DNA from: Nocardia yamanashiensis NBRC 100130
GTDB lineage: Bacteria > Actinomycetota > Actinomycetes > Mycobacteriales > Mycobacteriaceae
Length of the DNA: 64,000 nucleotides
Direction: 5' to 3'
Assembly: GCF_001613325.1 (NCBI RefSeq)
Contig: NZ_BDCD01000012.1
Location: 1 to 64,000 of the forward strand
Part shown: positions 16,865 through 26,677 of the stretch, piece by piece
How the letters are laid out: each line of letters starts with the position of its first letter
How positions within the stretch are numbered: position 1 is the stretch's first letter
The notes under the pieces: generated by a model
Told to the model about the DNA's origin: nothing
Databases searched by the model: none
What the model saw: the letters and a program-made list of their open reading frames with translations, nothing else
Position numbers and translations under genes: made by a program

Positions 16865-17818
16865 GTGCCATTCGCCCGTGCGATCGACGCCGAGATCCAC
16901 TACGAGGACAGCGGGGGCGAGGGACCGGTAGTACTGCTGGGGCACGAATTCCTCATGGACCGAACGATGTTCGCGTCGCAGCAGGCGGCACTCACCCCCG
17001 AGTTCCGGCTCGTGACCCCCGATGCGCGCGGGCACGGCCGTACCCGGGACGAGGGGCTGCCGTTCACCTACTGGACCTGTGCCCGCGACGAGCTCACCGT
17101 GCTGGATCAGCTCGGTGTGGAAAGAGCCGTGCTGGGCGGTACCGCCCAGGGCGGCGCCATCGCGCTACGCGCCGCCCTGCTCGCGCCGGATCGTGTTGCG
17201 GCACTGATACTTATCAGCACCGAGGCGCACGAGCCCACGCCCACCGAACAGCTCAATGCCCGGCGTTTCCTGGACAAGTGGCACGAGGACTCCTCCCGGC
17301 CCGCGCTGGCCGCCTTCCTGGCCCGGCGGCTGCTCGGCGCGGACGAGCGGCATCACGCGCAATGGGTGGCGCGCTGGCTCGGCCGCGACCCGCACGCCAC
17401 CGAGGTCGCCGCGGGCGCCCTGCTCGGCCGCGACGCCATCCTGGACCGACTAGCCGAAATCACCTGCCCCGCACTGGTAATCCACCCCACCCTGGGCGGC
17501 GTCCCGCGAGCCCACGCCCGCGAACTCGCCGACCGGCTGCCGGGTGCCCGCTACCTGGAGATCGAGGGCGCACGCCAGACCGTCAACCTCACCCACCCCG
17601 CGCTGATCGACACCGCCCTCCGCGAATTCCTGCGCGAACCGGCGGTCACCCGAGCCCTGGCCTCCCCCTCCACCCGGCTCTGGTCCGGCGAAATCCCCAT
17701 CCGCACCACCGATCCCGTCCCGCCGACCGTCGAAATCCCACGCAGCTCGGCACAATCGCCCGAGAACATCGAAATCCCGCGCTCCCCAGCCCGATCCCCA
17801 CACGACAGCGGCCACTGA
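16865..17818 (+). CDS. Alpha/beta hydrolase fold protein with degenerate catalytic triad
   Basis: 317 residues from GTG 16865. The fold is clear (VVLLGHEFLMDRTMF, PDARGHGRTRD, LVIHPTLGG), but every catalytic position is changed. The nucleophile elbow reads GGTAQGG (GGTSQGG in relatives), so Ser is Ala. The acid loop HPTLGGVP has no Asp where relatives have HGTxD. The His motif reads GARQTVNLTHP where GAGHxxNLTHP is expected. It is probably a non-catalytic pseudoenzyme. The last 60 residues are low-complexity and carry two related short repeats (EIPRSSAQSP / EIPRSPARSP). Confidence 0.82.
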   Translation: MPFARAIDAEIHYEDSGGEGPVVLLGHEFLMDRTMFASQQAALTPEFRLVTPDARGHGRTRDEGLPFTYWTCARDELTVLDQLGVERAVLGGTAQGGAIALRAALLAPDRVAALILISTEAHEPTPTEQLNARRFLDKWHEDSSRPALAAFLARRLLGADERHHAQWVARWLGRDPHATEVAAGALLGRDAILDRLAEITCPALVIHPTLGGVPRAHARELADRLPGARYLEIEGARQTVNLTHPALIDTALREFLREPAVTRALASPSTRLWSGEIPIRTTDPVPPTVEIPRSSAQSPENIEIPRSPARSPHDSGH

Positions 17819-17992
17819 CGCCTGCACCGCGCCTCCGGTCCACACCGCGCCCGGCTGAACACGTCGTCCTCGCGACGACTACGGAATCCGGGACGTCGGG
17901 GCCCCGCACGTCGCTTGGTTCGCGGGCTGTCGACTGCGCACCCGTGGCGGTCGGCCGCGGCCAGCTGCGGCGCGGCAGCCGCCCGGAAACGG

Positions 17993-18026
17993 CTCGACCC
18001 CGCCGCGTACTCGCGGCGGGGTCGAG
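17993..18026 (-). terminator. Hairpin terminator of guaB3
   Basis: Perfect 15-base arms (CTCGACCCCGCCGCG and its complement) around TACT, 18 bases past the guaB3 stop codon. Confidence 0.8.
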
Positions 18027-18043
18027 AAACAGCGTGGGCAGCC

Positions 18044-19177
18044 TCAGCCGCGCACGTTCAGGCCGACCTTCTGGAATTCCTTGAGATCGCTGTAGCCGGT
18101 CTTGGCCATCGAACGCCGCAGGCCGCCAACCAGGTTCAGCGAACCGAACGGATCGTTGGAGGGCCCGTTCAGGACCTGCTCCAGCGGCACCCGCTCCTCC
18201 GAGATGGCGTAGGGCAGCAGCGAACCGCGCGGCACCGACGGATGCGCCGCGGCCGACGGCCAGTACCAGCCGCTGCCCGGCGCTTCCTGTGCCAGCGTCA
18301 GCGGCACGCCGAGCATGACCGCGTCCGCGCCGCACGCGATGGCCTTGGCGATATCGCCCGAGGTGAGGATCTGACCGTCGGCGATGACGTGCACGTAGCG
18401 CCCGCCGGTCTCGTCCAGGTAGTCACGGCGCGCCGCGGCGGCATCGGCGATGGCGGTGGCCATCGGGACGCCGATGCCGAGCACCTCACCGGTGGTGGTG
18501 GCGCCCTGCATCGAGCCGTAGCCGACGATGACGCCGGCCGCGCCGGTGCGCATCAGGTGCAGCGCGGTGCGGTGATCGGACACGCCGCCCGCGACCACCG
18601 GCACATCCAGCTCGGCGATGAAGGTCTTGAGGTTCAACGGCTCTCCGTCGCCCACGTGCTCGGCGGAGATGATGGTGCCGTGCACGACCAGCAGGTCGAT
18701 ACCGGCCTGCACCAGGGCGGGCGTCAGGGCACGCGCGTTCTGCGGGCTCACCCGGACCGCGGTGGTGACGCCGGCGGCGCGCACCTCGGCGACCGCGGCG
18801 GCCAGCAGTTCGGGCTGCATCGGCGCGGCGTGCAGCTCCTGCAGCAGCGCGATGGCGGCCTCGGTGCCTTCCTTCTCCGCGGTCTCGACCAGCTGGATCA
18901 GCTTGGCCTCGACATCGGCGTGCCGGGCCCACAGCCCCTCACCGTTGATGACGCCGAGCGCGCCCGCCTTGCCCAGTTCGATGGCGAAGCGCGGCGAGAC
19001 CAGCGCATCGGTCGGATGGGTCAGGAACGGGATCTCGAACCGGTAGGCGTCGAGCTGCCAGGCCACCGACACCTCTTTGGACGAACGCGTCCGCCGCGAC
19101 GGAACGAGCTCGATATCGTCCAGTTCGTAGGTGCGCCGGGCAGTCCGGCCCATGCCGATCTCGACGAGGTCGCGCAT
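18044..19177 (-). CDS. guaB3: GuaB3 family IMP dehydrogenase-related protein
   Basis: 377 residues of the actinobacterial GuaB3 family (Rv3410c type): MRDLVEIGMGRTARRTYELD at the start, a TIM barrel with phosphate loops (VIVGYGSMQGATTTG and [19 protein letters not shown]), no CBS domains. The IMPDH catalytic loop (GxGSICTT) is replaced by GYGSMQGATTT, so the catalytic Cys is absent. Dehydrogenase activity is therefore doubtful; its true role is unknown. It lies 204 bases downstream of guaB2 on the same strand. Confidence 0.93.
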   Translation of the reverse strand: MRDLVEIGMGRTARRTYELDDIELVPSRRTRSSKEVSVAWQLDAYRFEIPFLTHPTDALVSPRFAIELGKAGALGVINGEGLWARHADVEAKLIQLVETAEKEGTEAAIALLQELHAAPMQPELLAAAVAEVRAAGVTTAVRVSPQNARALTPALVQAGIDLLVVHGTIISAEHVGDGEPLNLKTFIAELDVPVVAGGVSDHRTALHLMRTGAAGVIVGYGSMQGATTTGEVLGIGVPMATAIADAAAARRDYLDETGGRYVHVIADGQILTSGDIAKAIACGADAVMLGVPLTLAQEAPGSGWYWPSAAAHPSVPRGSLLPYAISEERVPLEQVLNGPSNDPFGSLNLVGGLRRSMAKTGYSDLKEFQKVGLNVRG

Positions 19178-19274
19178 TCTTCGTTCATCCTCCTGTGTTT
19201 AAGGCCCTCCGCTTCGCTGCGGGCGGGTTCGCGGCCCTGTGCCCTCCGCTGCTCCGGAACCCGGAGTGGCGATC

Positions 19275-19298
19275 CCTCCGCCCGCCTCGGGGCGGAGG
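19275..19298 (-). terminator. Hairpin in the guaB2-guaB3 gap
   Basis: CCTCCGCCC (19275-19283) pairs with GGGCGGAGG (19290-19298). The 204-base gap also carries palindromic GC-rich stretches (for example GCTTCGCTGCGGGC near 19210) that look like extragenic repeats. It may end or attenuate guaB2 transcription before guaB3. Confidence 0.45.
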
Positions 19299-19381
19299 TC
19301 GATCGCGATCCGGAACGGGCCGCGCACCTGCGGGGCTCGGGCCTCGGCCGCCGGGAACCCATCCCGGCAGCCGATTATCGG

Positions 19382-21270
<1,889 letters not shown>

Positions 21271-21684
21271 GTGCGTGACCATCTACCACCTGGCTTGCCG
21301 CCGGATCCATTCGCCGGAGACCCCTCCGACCCGTCGGCCGCGCTCGATGCCATCGAGCCGGGGGAACCGCTGGATCCTCACGAGCGTCTAGCGGTCGAAG
21401 AGGATCTCGCCGACCTCGCGGTCTACGAGGCGCTGCTGGCCCATCGCGGAATTCGCGGGCTGGTCGTCAGCTGCGAGGACTGTCGGCAGGATCACTACCA
21501 CGACTGGGACATGTTGCGCGCCAACCTCCTCCAGCTACTGGTGGACGGCACGGTGCGCCCGCACGAACCCGCCTACGATCCGACTCCCGAGGCGTACGTC
21601 ACCTGGGACTACTGCCGTGGATATGCCGATGCCTCGATGAACGAGGCGTTGCACGGCGACGGGTTCGACGGGTTCGATCTCTGA
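21271..21684 (+). CDS. DUF5319 family protein (Rv3412-like)
   Basis: 137 residues from GTG 21271, which gives the conserved start VRDHLPPGLPPDPFAGDP of this actinobacterial family. The core has SCEDCRQDHYHDWDM, a CxxC that could bind metal, then HEPAYDPTPEAYVTWDYCRG. GTG 21247 is a less likely start. The gene always sits between guaB2 and rsdA-sigD in mycobacteria, as here. Function unknown; small, soluble and acidic. Confidence 0.88.
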   Translation: MRDHLPPGLPPDPFAGDPSDPSAALDAIEPGEPLDPHERLAVEEDLADLAVYEALLAHRGIRGLVVSCEDCRQDHYHDWDMLRANLLQLLVDGTVRPHEPAYDPTPEAYVTWDYCRGYADASMNEALHGDGFDGFDL

Positions 21685-21713
21685 TCGCGACCGTTACCCG
21701 CTGAAAACGATTA

Positions 21714-21751
21714 CGGGCCTGCGTCCCTCACGGAACGCAGGCCCGGTTTTT
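21714..21751 (+). terminator. Intrinsic terminator with T run after the DUF5319 gene
   Basis: CGGGCCTGCGT (21714-21724) pairs with ACGCAGGCCCG (21735-21745), followed by a run of five T. It is a textbook rho-independent terminator, less usual at this GC content. Confidence 0.9.
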
Positions 21752-21806
21752 CGTGTCCGGAGCAGACGAATGCGGCACCCCGCCGCGAAGGCCGTAGTGC
21801 CGCAAA

Positions 21807-21837
21807 TGAACCGATCGCCGGATCGGCGATCGGTTCA
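21807..21837 (-). terminator. Hairpin terminator of rsdA
   Basis: Perfect 13-base arms (TGAACCGATCGCC and complement) around GGATC, 30 bases past the rsdA stop. Confidence 0.75.
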
Positions 21838-21866
21838 CGCGTCGTTATCGCGGCCGCGCCCGGTCC

Positions 21867-22997
21867 TCATCGAGTCGCGCCCGGAGCCGGGAAATTCGGC
21901 ATCGTGATGCCCGCGGTCGGCAGCGTGTTCGGCTGCGTCGCCGGCATCGTCGGAAGGCCGGCCGTCGGCTGGTCCACCGGCGGCTGGGTGGCGGGCTGGC
22001 CGCCACCTGTTCCGGTACCCGGATTCGCGGTCGGGACCGCGGCCGTCGTGGTGACGATCGGCCCGCCCGTCGGCACGGAAGGCTCCGACGGTTCGGTCGC
22101 CGGCTGCGACGGCTGGGTATTGGGCTGGGTCGGGACGGTGGTGTGGCCGCCCGTGCTCGGACCGCCGGTGCCCGGCTCCGGAGTGACACCCATGATCGTC
22201 GGATCGGGGGTCGCGTTGCCGCCCGTGGTGGGAGCCGTGGGCGCCACCGTGACGTTCGGCTGCGTGGTCACCGCGGGCTTGCCGGTGCTCGGGGTCGACG
22301 GCGTCGTGGTCGCGGACAAGGTCGCCTGCACCGCCGGGGGCAGCTGCACCAGCAGCGCCTGCCAGCGCTCGAGCAGATCGTCCTTCTTGCCGCTGTCGTT
22401 GACCTGGCTGGCATTGGCCTGCGCCCGCTCCATGACGGCGGCGGCTTCCTGCGGCTTGCCCGCCTCGATCAGCTTCTGCGCCTCGACCAGGTCGCCGTCG
22501 GCCCGCGCCACCACCGTGGTCTGGGCCTGCTCGCTGAACACGACCTCCTTGATCCGCCACAGCGGATCGCCGGGTGCCGCGTTGTAGGAGAACGCCGTCA
22601 GACCGCCGATGACCAGGGCGATGGCCGCCGCCGCACCCAGAATGGGCCGCACCAGCCGTAGTCGCCCACCGGCGTGGGCATTGATACGCGCGGTGCGCGC
22701 GCCGATCTCTTGATTGACCGCGGCGACGATGGTGTCCAGGTCGGGTCCGGCCGGCATCGGCTCGGCCACGATCTCCGCTCGCCAGTTGGCCAGCAATGCG
22801 GCCAGCTGATATTCCTCCGCGGTGCCCGTCTGCACGGGACCGTCGCCGGAGATGGCGTCGATCAGCGCATCGTCGCGGCGCACCGCAGCGATGTCCACCG
22901 GCCCGGTGTCACCGGACGCCTCGGCGTAGGGACCGCTGTTCTGCGATCCAGGTCGCGCCTTCCAGTCGCCCCGACCGCGCTCGCCATCCCTAGCCAT
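21867..22997 (-). CDS. rsdA: Anti-sigma-D factor RsdA
   Basis: 376 residues from ATG 22997, overlapping the sigD stop by 8 bases. The N-terminal domain carries the sigma-binding segment (DIAAVRRDDALIDAISGDG and EEYQLAALLANWRAEI). A single transmembrane helix (ILGAAAAIALVIGGLTAFSY) follows near residue 130. The outside part starts with a conserved helical region (PLWRIKEVVFSEQ ... ALLVQLPPAVQA) and ends in about 170 residues rich in Pro, Thr and Gly. It keeps SigD at the membrane until proteolysis releases it. The Pro/Thr tail is longer than in the M. tuberculosis protein. Confidence 0.93.
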   Translation of the reverse strand: MARDGERGRGDWKARPGSQNSGPYAEASGDTGPVDIAAVRRDDALIDAISGDGPVQTGTAEEYQLAALLANWRAEIVAEPMPAGPDLDTIVAAVNQEIGARTARINAHAGGRLRLVRPILGAAAAIALVIGGLTAFSYNAAPGDPLWRIKEVVFSEQAQTTVVARADGDLVEAQKLIEAGKPQEAAAVMERAQANASQVNDSGKKDDLLERWQALLVQLPPAVQATLSATTTPSTPSTGKPAVTTQPNVTVAPTAPTTGGNATPDPTIMGVTPEPGTGGPSTGGHTTVPTQPNTQPSQPATEPSEPSVPTGGPIVTTTAAVPTANPGTGTGGGQPATQPPVDQPTAGLPTMPATQPNTLPTAGITMPNFPAPGATR

Positions 22998-23571
22998 ACA
23001 TTTCACCTGCCCTCGCCACTTGAGACTTGAGTTTCGCGAGTGCCCGGTGCTGGGCGACTCGTATAGCACCTGCCGTACTGCCCACGGCAACTGCGGTTTC
23101 TTCTGCCGACAGACCCATGACCAGGCGAAGGATCAGGATTTCTCGATGCTTTTCCGGAAGCGTCGCCAGCAGAGCGTTCATCTGCCGGCTGGTTTCGGAT
23201 TCGAGAGCTCGCTGCTCCGGTCCCTGGTCGGTGGATATGACATCCGGTACTTCGGCCATGGCGTCCGCCTTGTTACGGGCGGAATTTCGATGAGCGTCGG
23301 CGACTTTGTGCGAGGCGATGCCGTACACGAAAGCCATGAACGGCCGGCCCTGGTCCTGATAACGCGGGAGGGCGGTCATCACGGCCAGACATACCTCCTG
23401 CGCCACGTCGTCCGCGGAGAGCGATCCACGTTCGGCGGAACCGATGCGCGCACGGCAATACCGCACCACCAAGGGGCGGATGCTCTCCAGTACCTGGGCG
23501 AGCGCAGACCGGTCGCCCTGCGCGGCGGCAGCGACGACTGCGGGATCCAACTCCTCACCCGTGTTGTTCAT
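22990..23571 (-). CDS. sigD: RNA polymerase ECF sigma factor SigD
   Basis: 193 residues from ATG 23571 (MNNTGEELDPAVVAA); a longer start at 23667 is possible. Region 2 is IRPLVVRYCRARIG to AFVYGIASHKVADAHR, and region 4 is LPEKHREILILRLVMGLSAE to GAIRVAQHRALAKL. Sequence, neighbours (rsdA, DUF5319, Rv3415c-like, whiB3) and gene order identify it as the SigD orthologue. It is translationally coupled to its anti-sigma rsdA. Confidence 0.94.
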   Translation of the reverse strand: MNNTGEELDPAVVAAAAQGDRSALAQVLESIRPLVVRYCRARIGSAERGSLSADDVAQEVCLAVMTALPRYQDQGRPFMAFVYGIASHKVADAHRNSARNKADAMAEVPDVISTDQGPEQRALESETSRQMNALLATLPEKHREILILRLVMGLSAEETAVAVGSTAGAIRVAQHRALAKLKSQVARAGEMYG

Positions 23572-23726
23572 CGTCAGAGCTGTTCCTGGCGTTACGAGTG
23601 GCACTTCGCCGGAGGGGCGGTGCTTCCGCGGAGGGGCGGAACGCGTCAACAATAGCGGCTGACTCATTCGAGACAGGTGTTACGGGGTCACTCTCGGGGA
23701 GGATTCAGGGACCTCCCGGAGAACAC

Positions 23727-24686
23727 TCAGGGTCGCGCGAGATGATCGGCGGCCGAACGGAATCGCCCGCCCCGAGTAGCCAGCAACCGTTCGGTATCGG
23801 CTGCGACGGCCGCACCGTCACCGGCCGGATCGATCCCCGCGCGCAGCATGGCGCAGGCCCAGCGCAGCGGTCGCAGCTCGAATTCCACGCATTGCGAATC
23901 GACTTCGGCGGCCAGTGCGCGGGCCCGGTCGAGATCGCCCGCCACGGTGGTCGCGGCGGCCAGCAATAGCCGGGATTTCACCCGGTGACGCTGCGACGGC
24001 GCGCGTTCGGCCAGCGCCAGCGCCGCTTCGGCGTGTCCGACGGCGGGATCGGGATGTGCCCGTTCGCAATCGGCGAGCGCGCCGGGCGCGGGCGCGGCGA
24101 TCAAACCGGATCCCGGTGCCGACAGCGCGGTTTCGGCACTCACCCAGTGCAACCGGATCCGCTGCCGCCACGCCGTGCCCGGATCCGGGAGATGAACATC
24201 GAGCTGCTGGCGGCAACGTTCGAGCAGCCGGGCGGCAAGGGCCGGGCGCGCGGTGCCCAGGGCATCCGCGGCCAGGCCCGTCAACGCATCGCAAACCGCC
24301 TCGGCACGAGCCGCTTCCAGCGCGGGGGTGACGGGGGTGCGGACCGGGCCGGGCAGCACCAGGGCGGCGGCTCGCCCATCCGAGACAGCGGCGTAGCTGT
24401 GCCAGCCGAGTTGGCGCAGCAGGGAGCCCTCGGTGCTGTGGGTCAGCGAGCGCAGGACCGGATCGGTGGTGGCGCGGCGGGCGCGGCGGAGTTCGGCGCG
24501 GGCCGCGGCATAGTCCCCGACACCACCCAGGGCGACGGCGCGCAGCCAGGATTCGGCGGGATTCGCGGGGGCGGGCAATCCGGTGGCAGCGCGCTCGGGG
24601 GTGGCACCGAAGGCGGTGGCGGCGAGCACGGAGTTCACTTCGGGCACAGGCACAGCCGCACTGTAACCAGTGCCGCTATCGGGCAT
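23727..24686 (-). CDS. Conserved hypothetical helical-repeat protein (Rv3415c-like)
   Basis: 319 residues, almost all alpha-helical, Ala/Arg/Leu-rich, with TPR-like pairs such as AESWLRAVALGGVGDYAAAR followed by LRRARRATTDPVLRSL. No catalytic motif, signal peptide or membrane helix. Position between sigD and whiB3 matches Rv3415c in M. tuberculosis. It could be a scaffold; function unknown. It is transcribed toward sigD with a 155-base gap. Confidence 0.82.
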   Translation of the reverse strand: MPDSGTGYSAAVPVPEVNSVLAATAFGATPERAATGLPAPANPAESWLRAVALGGVGDYAAARAELRRARRATTDPVLRSLTHSTEGSLLRQLGWHSYAAVSDGRAAALVLPGPVRTPVTPALEAARAEAVCDALTGLAADALGTARPALAARLLERCRQQLDVHLPDPGTAWRQRIRLHWVSAETALSAPGSGLIAAPAPGALADCERAHPDPAVGHAEAALALAERAPSQRHRVKSRLLLAAATTVAGDLDRARALAAEVDSQCVEFELRPLRWACAMLRAGIDPAGDGAAVAADTERLLATRGGRFRSAADHLARP

Positions 24687-25262
24687 TCACGCCGCCATAG
24701 CATAGATCGCCAGCTATCCCGCAGCATTCACAAGCGGCATTGTGTTTCCACTCGGTAAATCTGTGCTCGCTATCGGCTAGCACGCCCGTAAGAAATTCGT
24801 ATGGCGTTTCGCGCTATTAACCTGCGCGCCTCGGAGTGGCCATCTCTACCCTACTCAGTGCGGAGGGCGCAATGCTCGAGATCACTCGGGCCCATGGTGG
24901 CGCATAGCCGACATTGATCGCATTCGAGTTCGAAAAGCAAGTTCTACCAGGCCTTTTCGCCAGTCCGATGGGCTATGACTGCGATCCGGGGCTCCTGGGC
25001 AACCGATCAGTATCACCACAGCGGGGGTACTTTGTAAATAGAGAGGATGTTAATTCTCTAATGCGCTGGTATTTGGATCGCCGCGGGACAAACTATTGAC
25101 TCGATTTCGTTCCCCGACCTAACGTACGTCATCGTCATCGTCGGTGCCGTACGAAATTGCGGCGGCGGCGAAGTGCGATCGCCGGGTGCCGGCGATGCGG
25201 CCCACTGTTAGCCACAAGCACCGCTCGACAATGCCGACGAGCTCGCACCATAAGGAGTTCAC
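24687..25262. other. 576-base whiB3 upstream region, lower GC
   Basis: This long promoter region is visibly richer in A and T than its flanks, especially 24770-25110. One 61-codon open frame (24914-25099, TTG start, ending MRWYLDRRGTNY) has no recognised relative and no convincing ribosome-binding site, so it is not called. AAGGAG before the whiB3 ATG is clear. The length suggests complex control of whiB3 or a small RNA, neither of which can be shown here. Confidence 0.5.
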
Positions 25263-25556
25263 ATGCCTATGCCGACCCACCTCCCTGGTCCGAACGCCGA
25301 TGTCTGGGATTGGCAGATGCGTGGTAGCTGCCGGGGCCAGGACTCTTCGGTCTTCTTCCACCCGGACGGCGAACGCGGCCGCGCCCGTTCGCAGCGCGAG
25401 ATGCGAGCCAAGGAAGTCTGCCGGGCCTGCCCCGTGCTGCTGCAGTGCCGTTCGCACGCGCTGAAGGTGAGTGAGCCCTACGGCATCTGGGGCGGAATGT
25501 CCGAGACCGAACGCGAGATGCACGCCCGCCGCAACCGGCGCCGGGTAGTGGCGTAG
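25263..25556 (+). CDS. whiB3: WhiB3-type iron-sulfur transcription factor
   Basis: 97 residues. Four cysteines at 23, 53, 56 and 62 (C...CxxCx5C) bind a [4Fe-4S] cluster, and GIWGG at 74-78 is the turn that leads to the basic DNA-binding tail (MHARRNRRRVVA). The start MPMPTHLPGPNADVWDWQ and the position next to the Rv3415c homologue identify WhiB3, a redox sensor that works with the primary sigma factor to control polyketide and other lipid synthesis in mycobacteria. Confidence 0.96.
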   Translation: MPMPTHLPGPNADVWDWQMRGSCRGQDSSVFFHPDGERGRARSQREMRAKEVCRACPVLLQCRSHALKVSEPYGIWGGMSETEREMHARRNRRRVVA

Positions 25557-25574
25557 GCCAACTCTCGGGACTCT

Positions 25575-25590
25575 CAGGGGCAAGCCCCTG
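25575..25590 (+). terminator. Short hairpin after whiB3
   Basis: CAGGGGC and GCCCCTG pair around AA, 19 bases past the whiB3 stop. It overlaps the first copy of a 42-bp direct repeat. Confidence 0.5.
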
Positions 25591-25663
25591 AAACCCCGAT
25601 GACCGGACAGGGACTGCCGGGGCAAGCCCTCGAAACCCCGACGACCGGACAGGGACTGCCCGG
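25579..25663. repeat. Tandem direct repeat, two copies of about 42 bp
   Basis: Copies at 25579-25620 and 25621-25663 share GGCAAGCCC, then GAAACCCCGAYGACCGGACA and GGGACTGCC, with about four differences. A decayed third start may follow (GGGAACCCCGATC near 25681). It lies in the 475-base gap between whiB3 and sigK, which otherwise holds only the candidate SigK promoter below. Confidence 0.75.
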
Positions 25664-25795
25664 GCCCAGGCCCCGGGTGCGGGGAACCCCGATCAGAAGC
25701 GCAGACCGTCTTGTGACGGCTGTGCACCACCGAGGCGATCGGGGCGCACGGTGCTCGTTACCGCTGAACACAGCGGTGTGATTTGCAATTTCCTC

Positions 25796-25822
25796 CCATC
25801 CGTGCGCCCCGGCGCGCCGAAT
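25796..25822 (+). promoter_or_regulatory. Candidate SigK-dependent promoter upstream of sigK
   Basis: CCATCC (25796-25801) and CCGAAT (25817-25822) match the mycobacterial SigK -35 and -10 motifs, with a 15-base spacer that is one short of the usual. It lies about 210 bases before the sigK start and points toward it, which would give autoregulation. No match to this motif pair was seen before the repeat-protein gene at 27148. Confidence 0.45.
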
Positions 25823-26031
25823 GTCTAGCAAACAACCGGCACTGCTCCGGCAGCGATCGGTTGTGACCGGCAAGGCCTGGCGTGCGTCGGCGTGTCTCTC
25901 GGATCACGATTCGGGCGAGTCGGTACAAAACGGAAAATCGCTGTGCGACAGTCGTTTTGCCGATACCCCCCACCGAGAGGAGGTCATAGCGGCACGCTAC
26001 CCTCGTGGCCGATGACACAGAACGGAGCGTT

Positions 26032-26676
26032 GTGACAACGCGGCCGCCGGCCGCAGAGGGCGACTCGTTCCAGAGTTCGAGGAACGAGCGGGTGGCGACG
26101 CCCGACTCTGCGATCACGGCACGCGCAGCCGAAAGCCTCGAACTCGCCGCACTTCTCGAACGCTGCGGGCAGTCGGATCAGCAGGCGTTCGCCGAGCTGT
26201 ACGACCGCACCAGCGCTCGGGTGTTCGGCCTGGTCCTACGCGTCCTACACGATCCCGGTTACGCGGAGGAGACGACCCAGGAGGTCTATCTCCAGATCTG
26301 GCGTACCGCAGCCAACTTCGATCCAGCCAAGGGCTCCGCGGTCACTTGGCTGATGACGCTCGCCCATCGCCGCGCGGTGGATCGCGTGCGCGCCGAGCAG
26401 GCCCATGCCCTGCGCGAAGTCGCCTACGGCACCAGCACTCTCGGTAACGAATTCGACGAAGTCACCGAAGAAGTGGGTCGACGGCTCGAGCAGCAGGCGG
26501 TCCTGGCCGGTCTGGCCACGCTGACCGAGACGCAGCGGGAAGCCATCTCGCTCGCCTACTTCGGCGGCCGGACATATGCCGAGGTAGCGGCGTATTTGGG
26601 CGTAGGATTACCGACCGTTAAGTCCCGTATTCGGGATGGACTGACACGACTCAAGAAAAGTTTGGGAGTGACGTGA
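26032..26676 (+). CDS. sigK: ECF sigma factor SigK
   Basis: 214 residues from GTG 26032, which has GGAG five bases upstream; GTG 26005 is an alternative. Region 2: FAELYDRTSARVFGLVLRVL, EETTQEVYLQIWR, GSAVTWLMTLAHRRAVDRVR. Region 4: LTETQREAISLAYFGGRTYA and GLPTVKSRIRDGLTRLKKSL. These match SigK of mycobacteria closely (EETTQE-YL, AHRRAVDRVR, TIKSRMRD-like). The anti-sigma gene follows after one base. In M. tuberculosis SigK drives secreted antigens (MPT70/83); targets here are unknown. Confidence 0.92.
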   Translation: MTTRPPAAEGDSFQSSRNERVATPDSAITARAAESLELAALLERCGQSDQQAFAELYDRTSARVFGLVLRVLHDPGYAEETTQEVYLQIWRTAANFDPAKGSAVTWLMTLAHRRAVDRVRAEQAHALREVAYGTSTLGNEFDEVTEEVGRRLEQQAVLAGLATLTETQREAISLAYFGGRTYAEVAAYLGVGLPTVKSRIRDGLTRLKKSLGVT

Positions 26677-26677
26677 G

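Noticed and set aside
24914..25099. 61-codon plus-strand frame before whiB3
   Set aside because: TTG start, no ribosome-binding site and no recognised relative; kept only as a note on the region.
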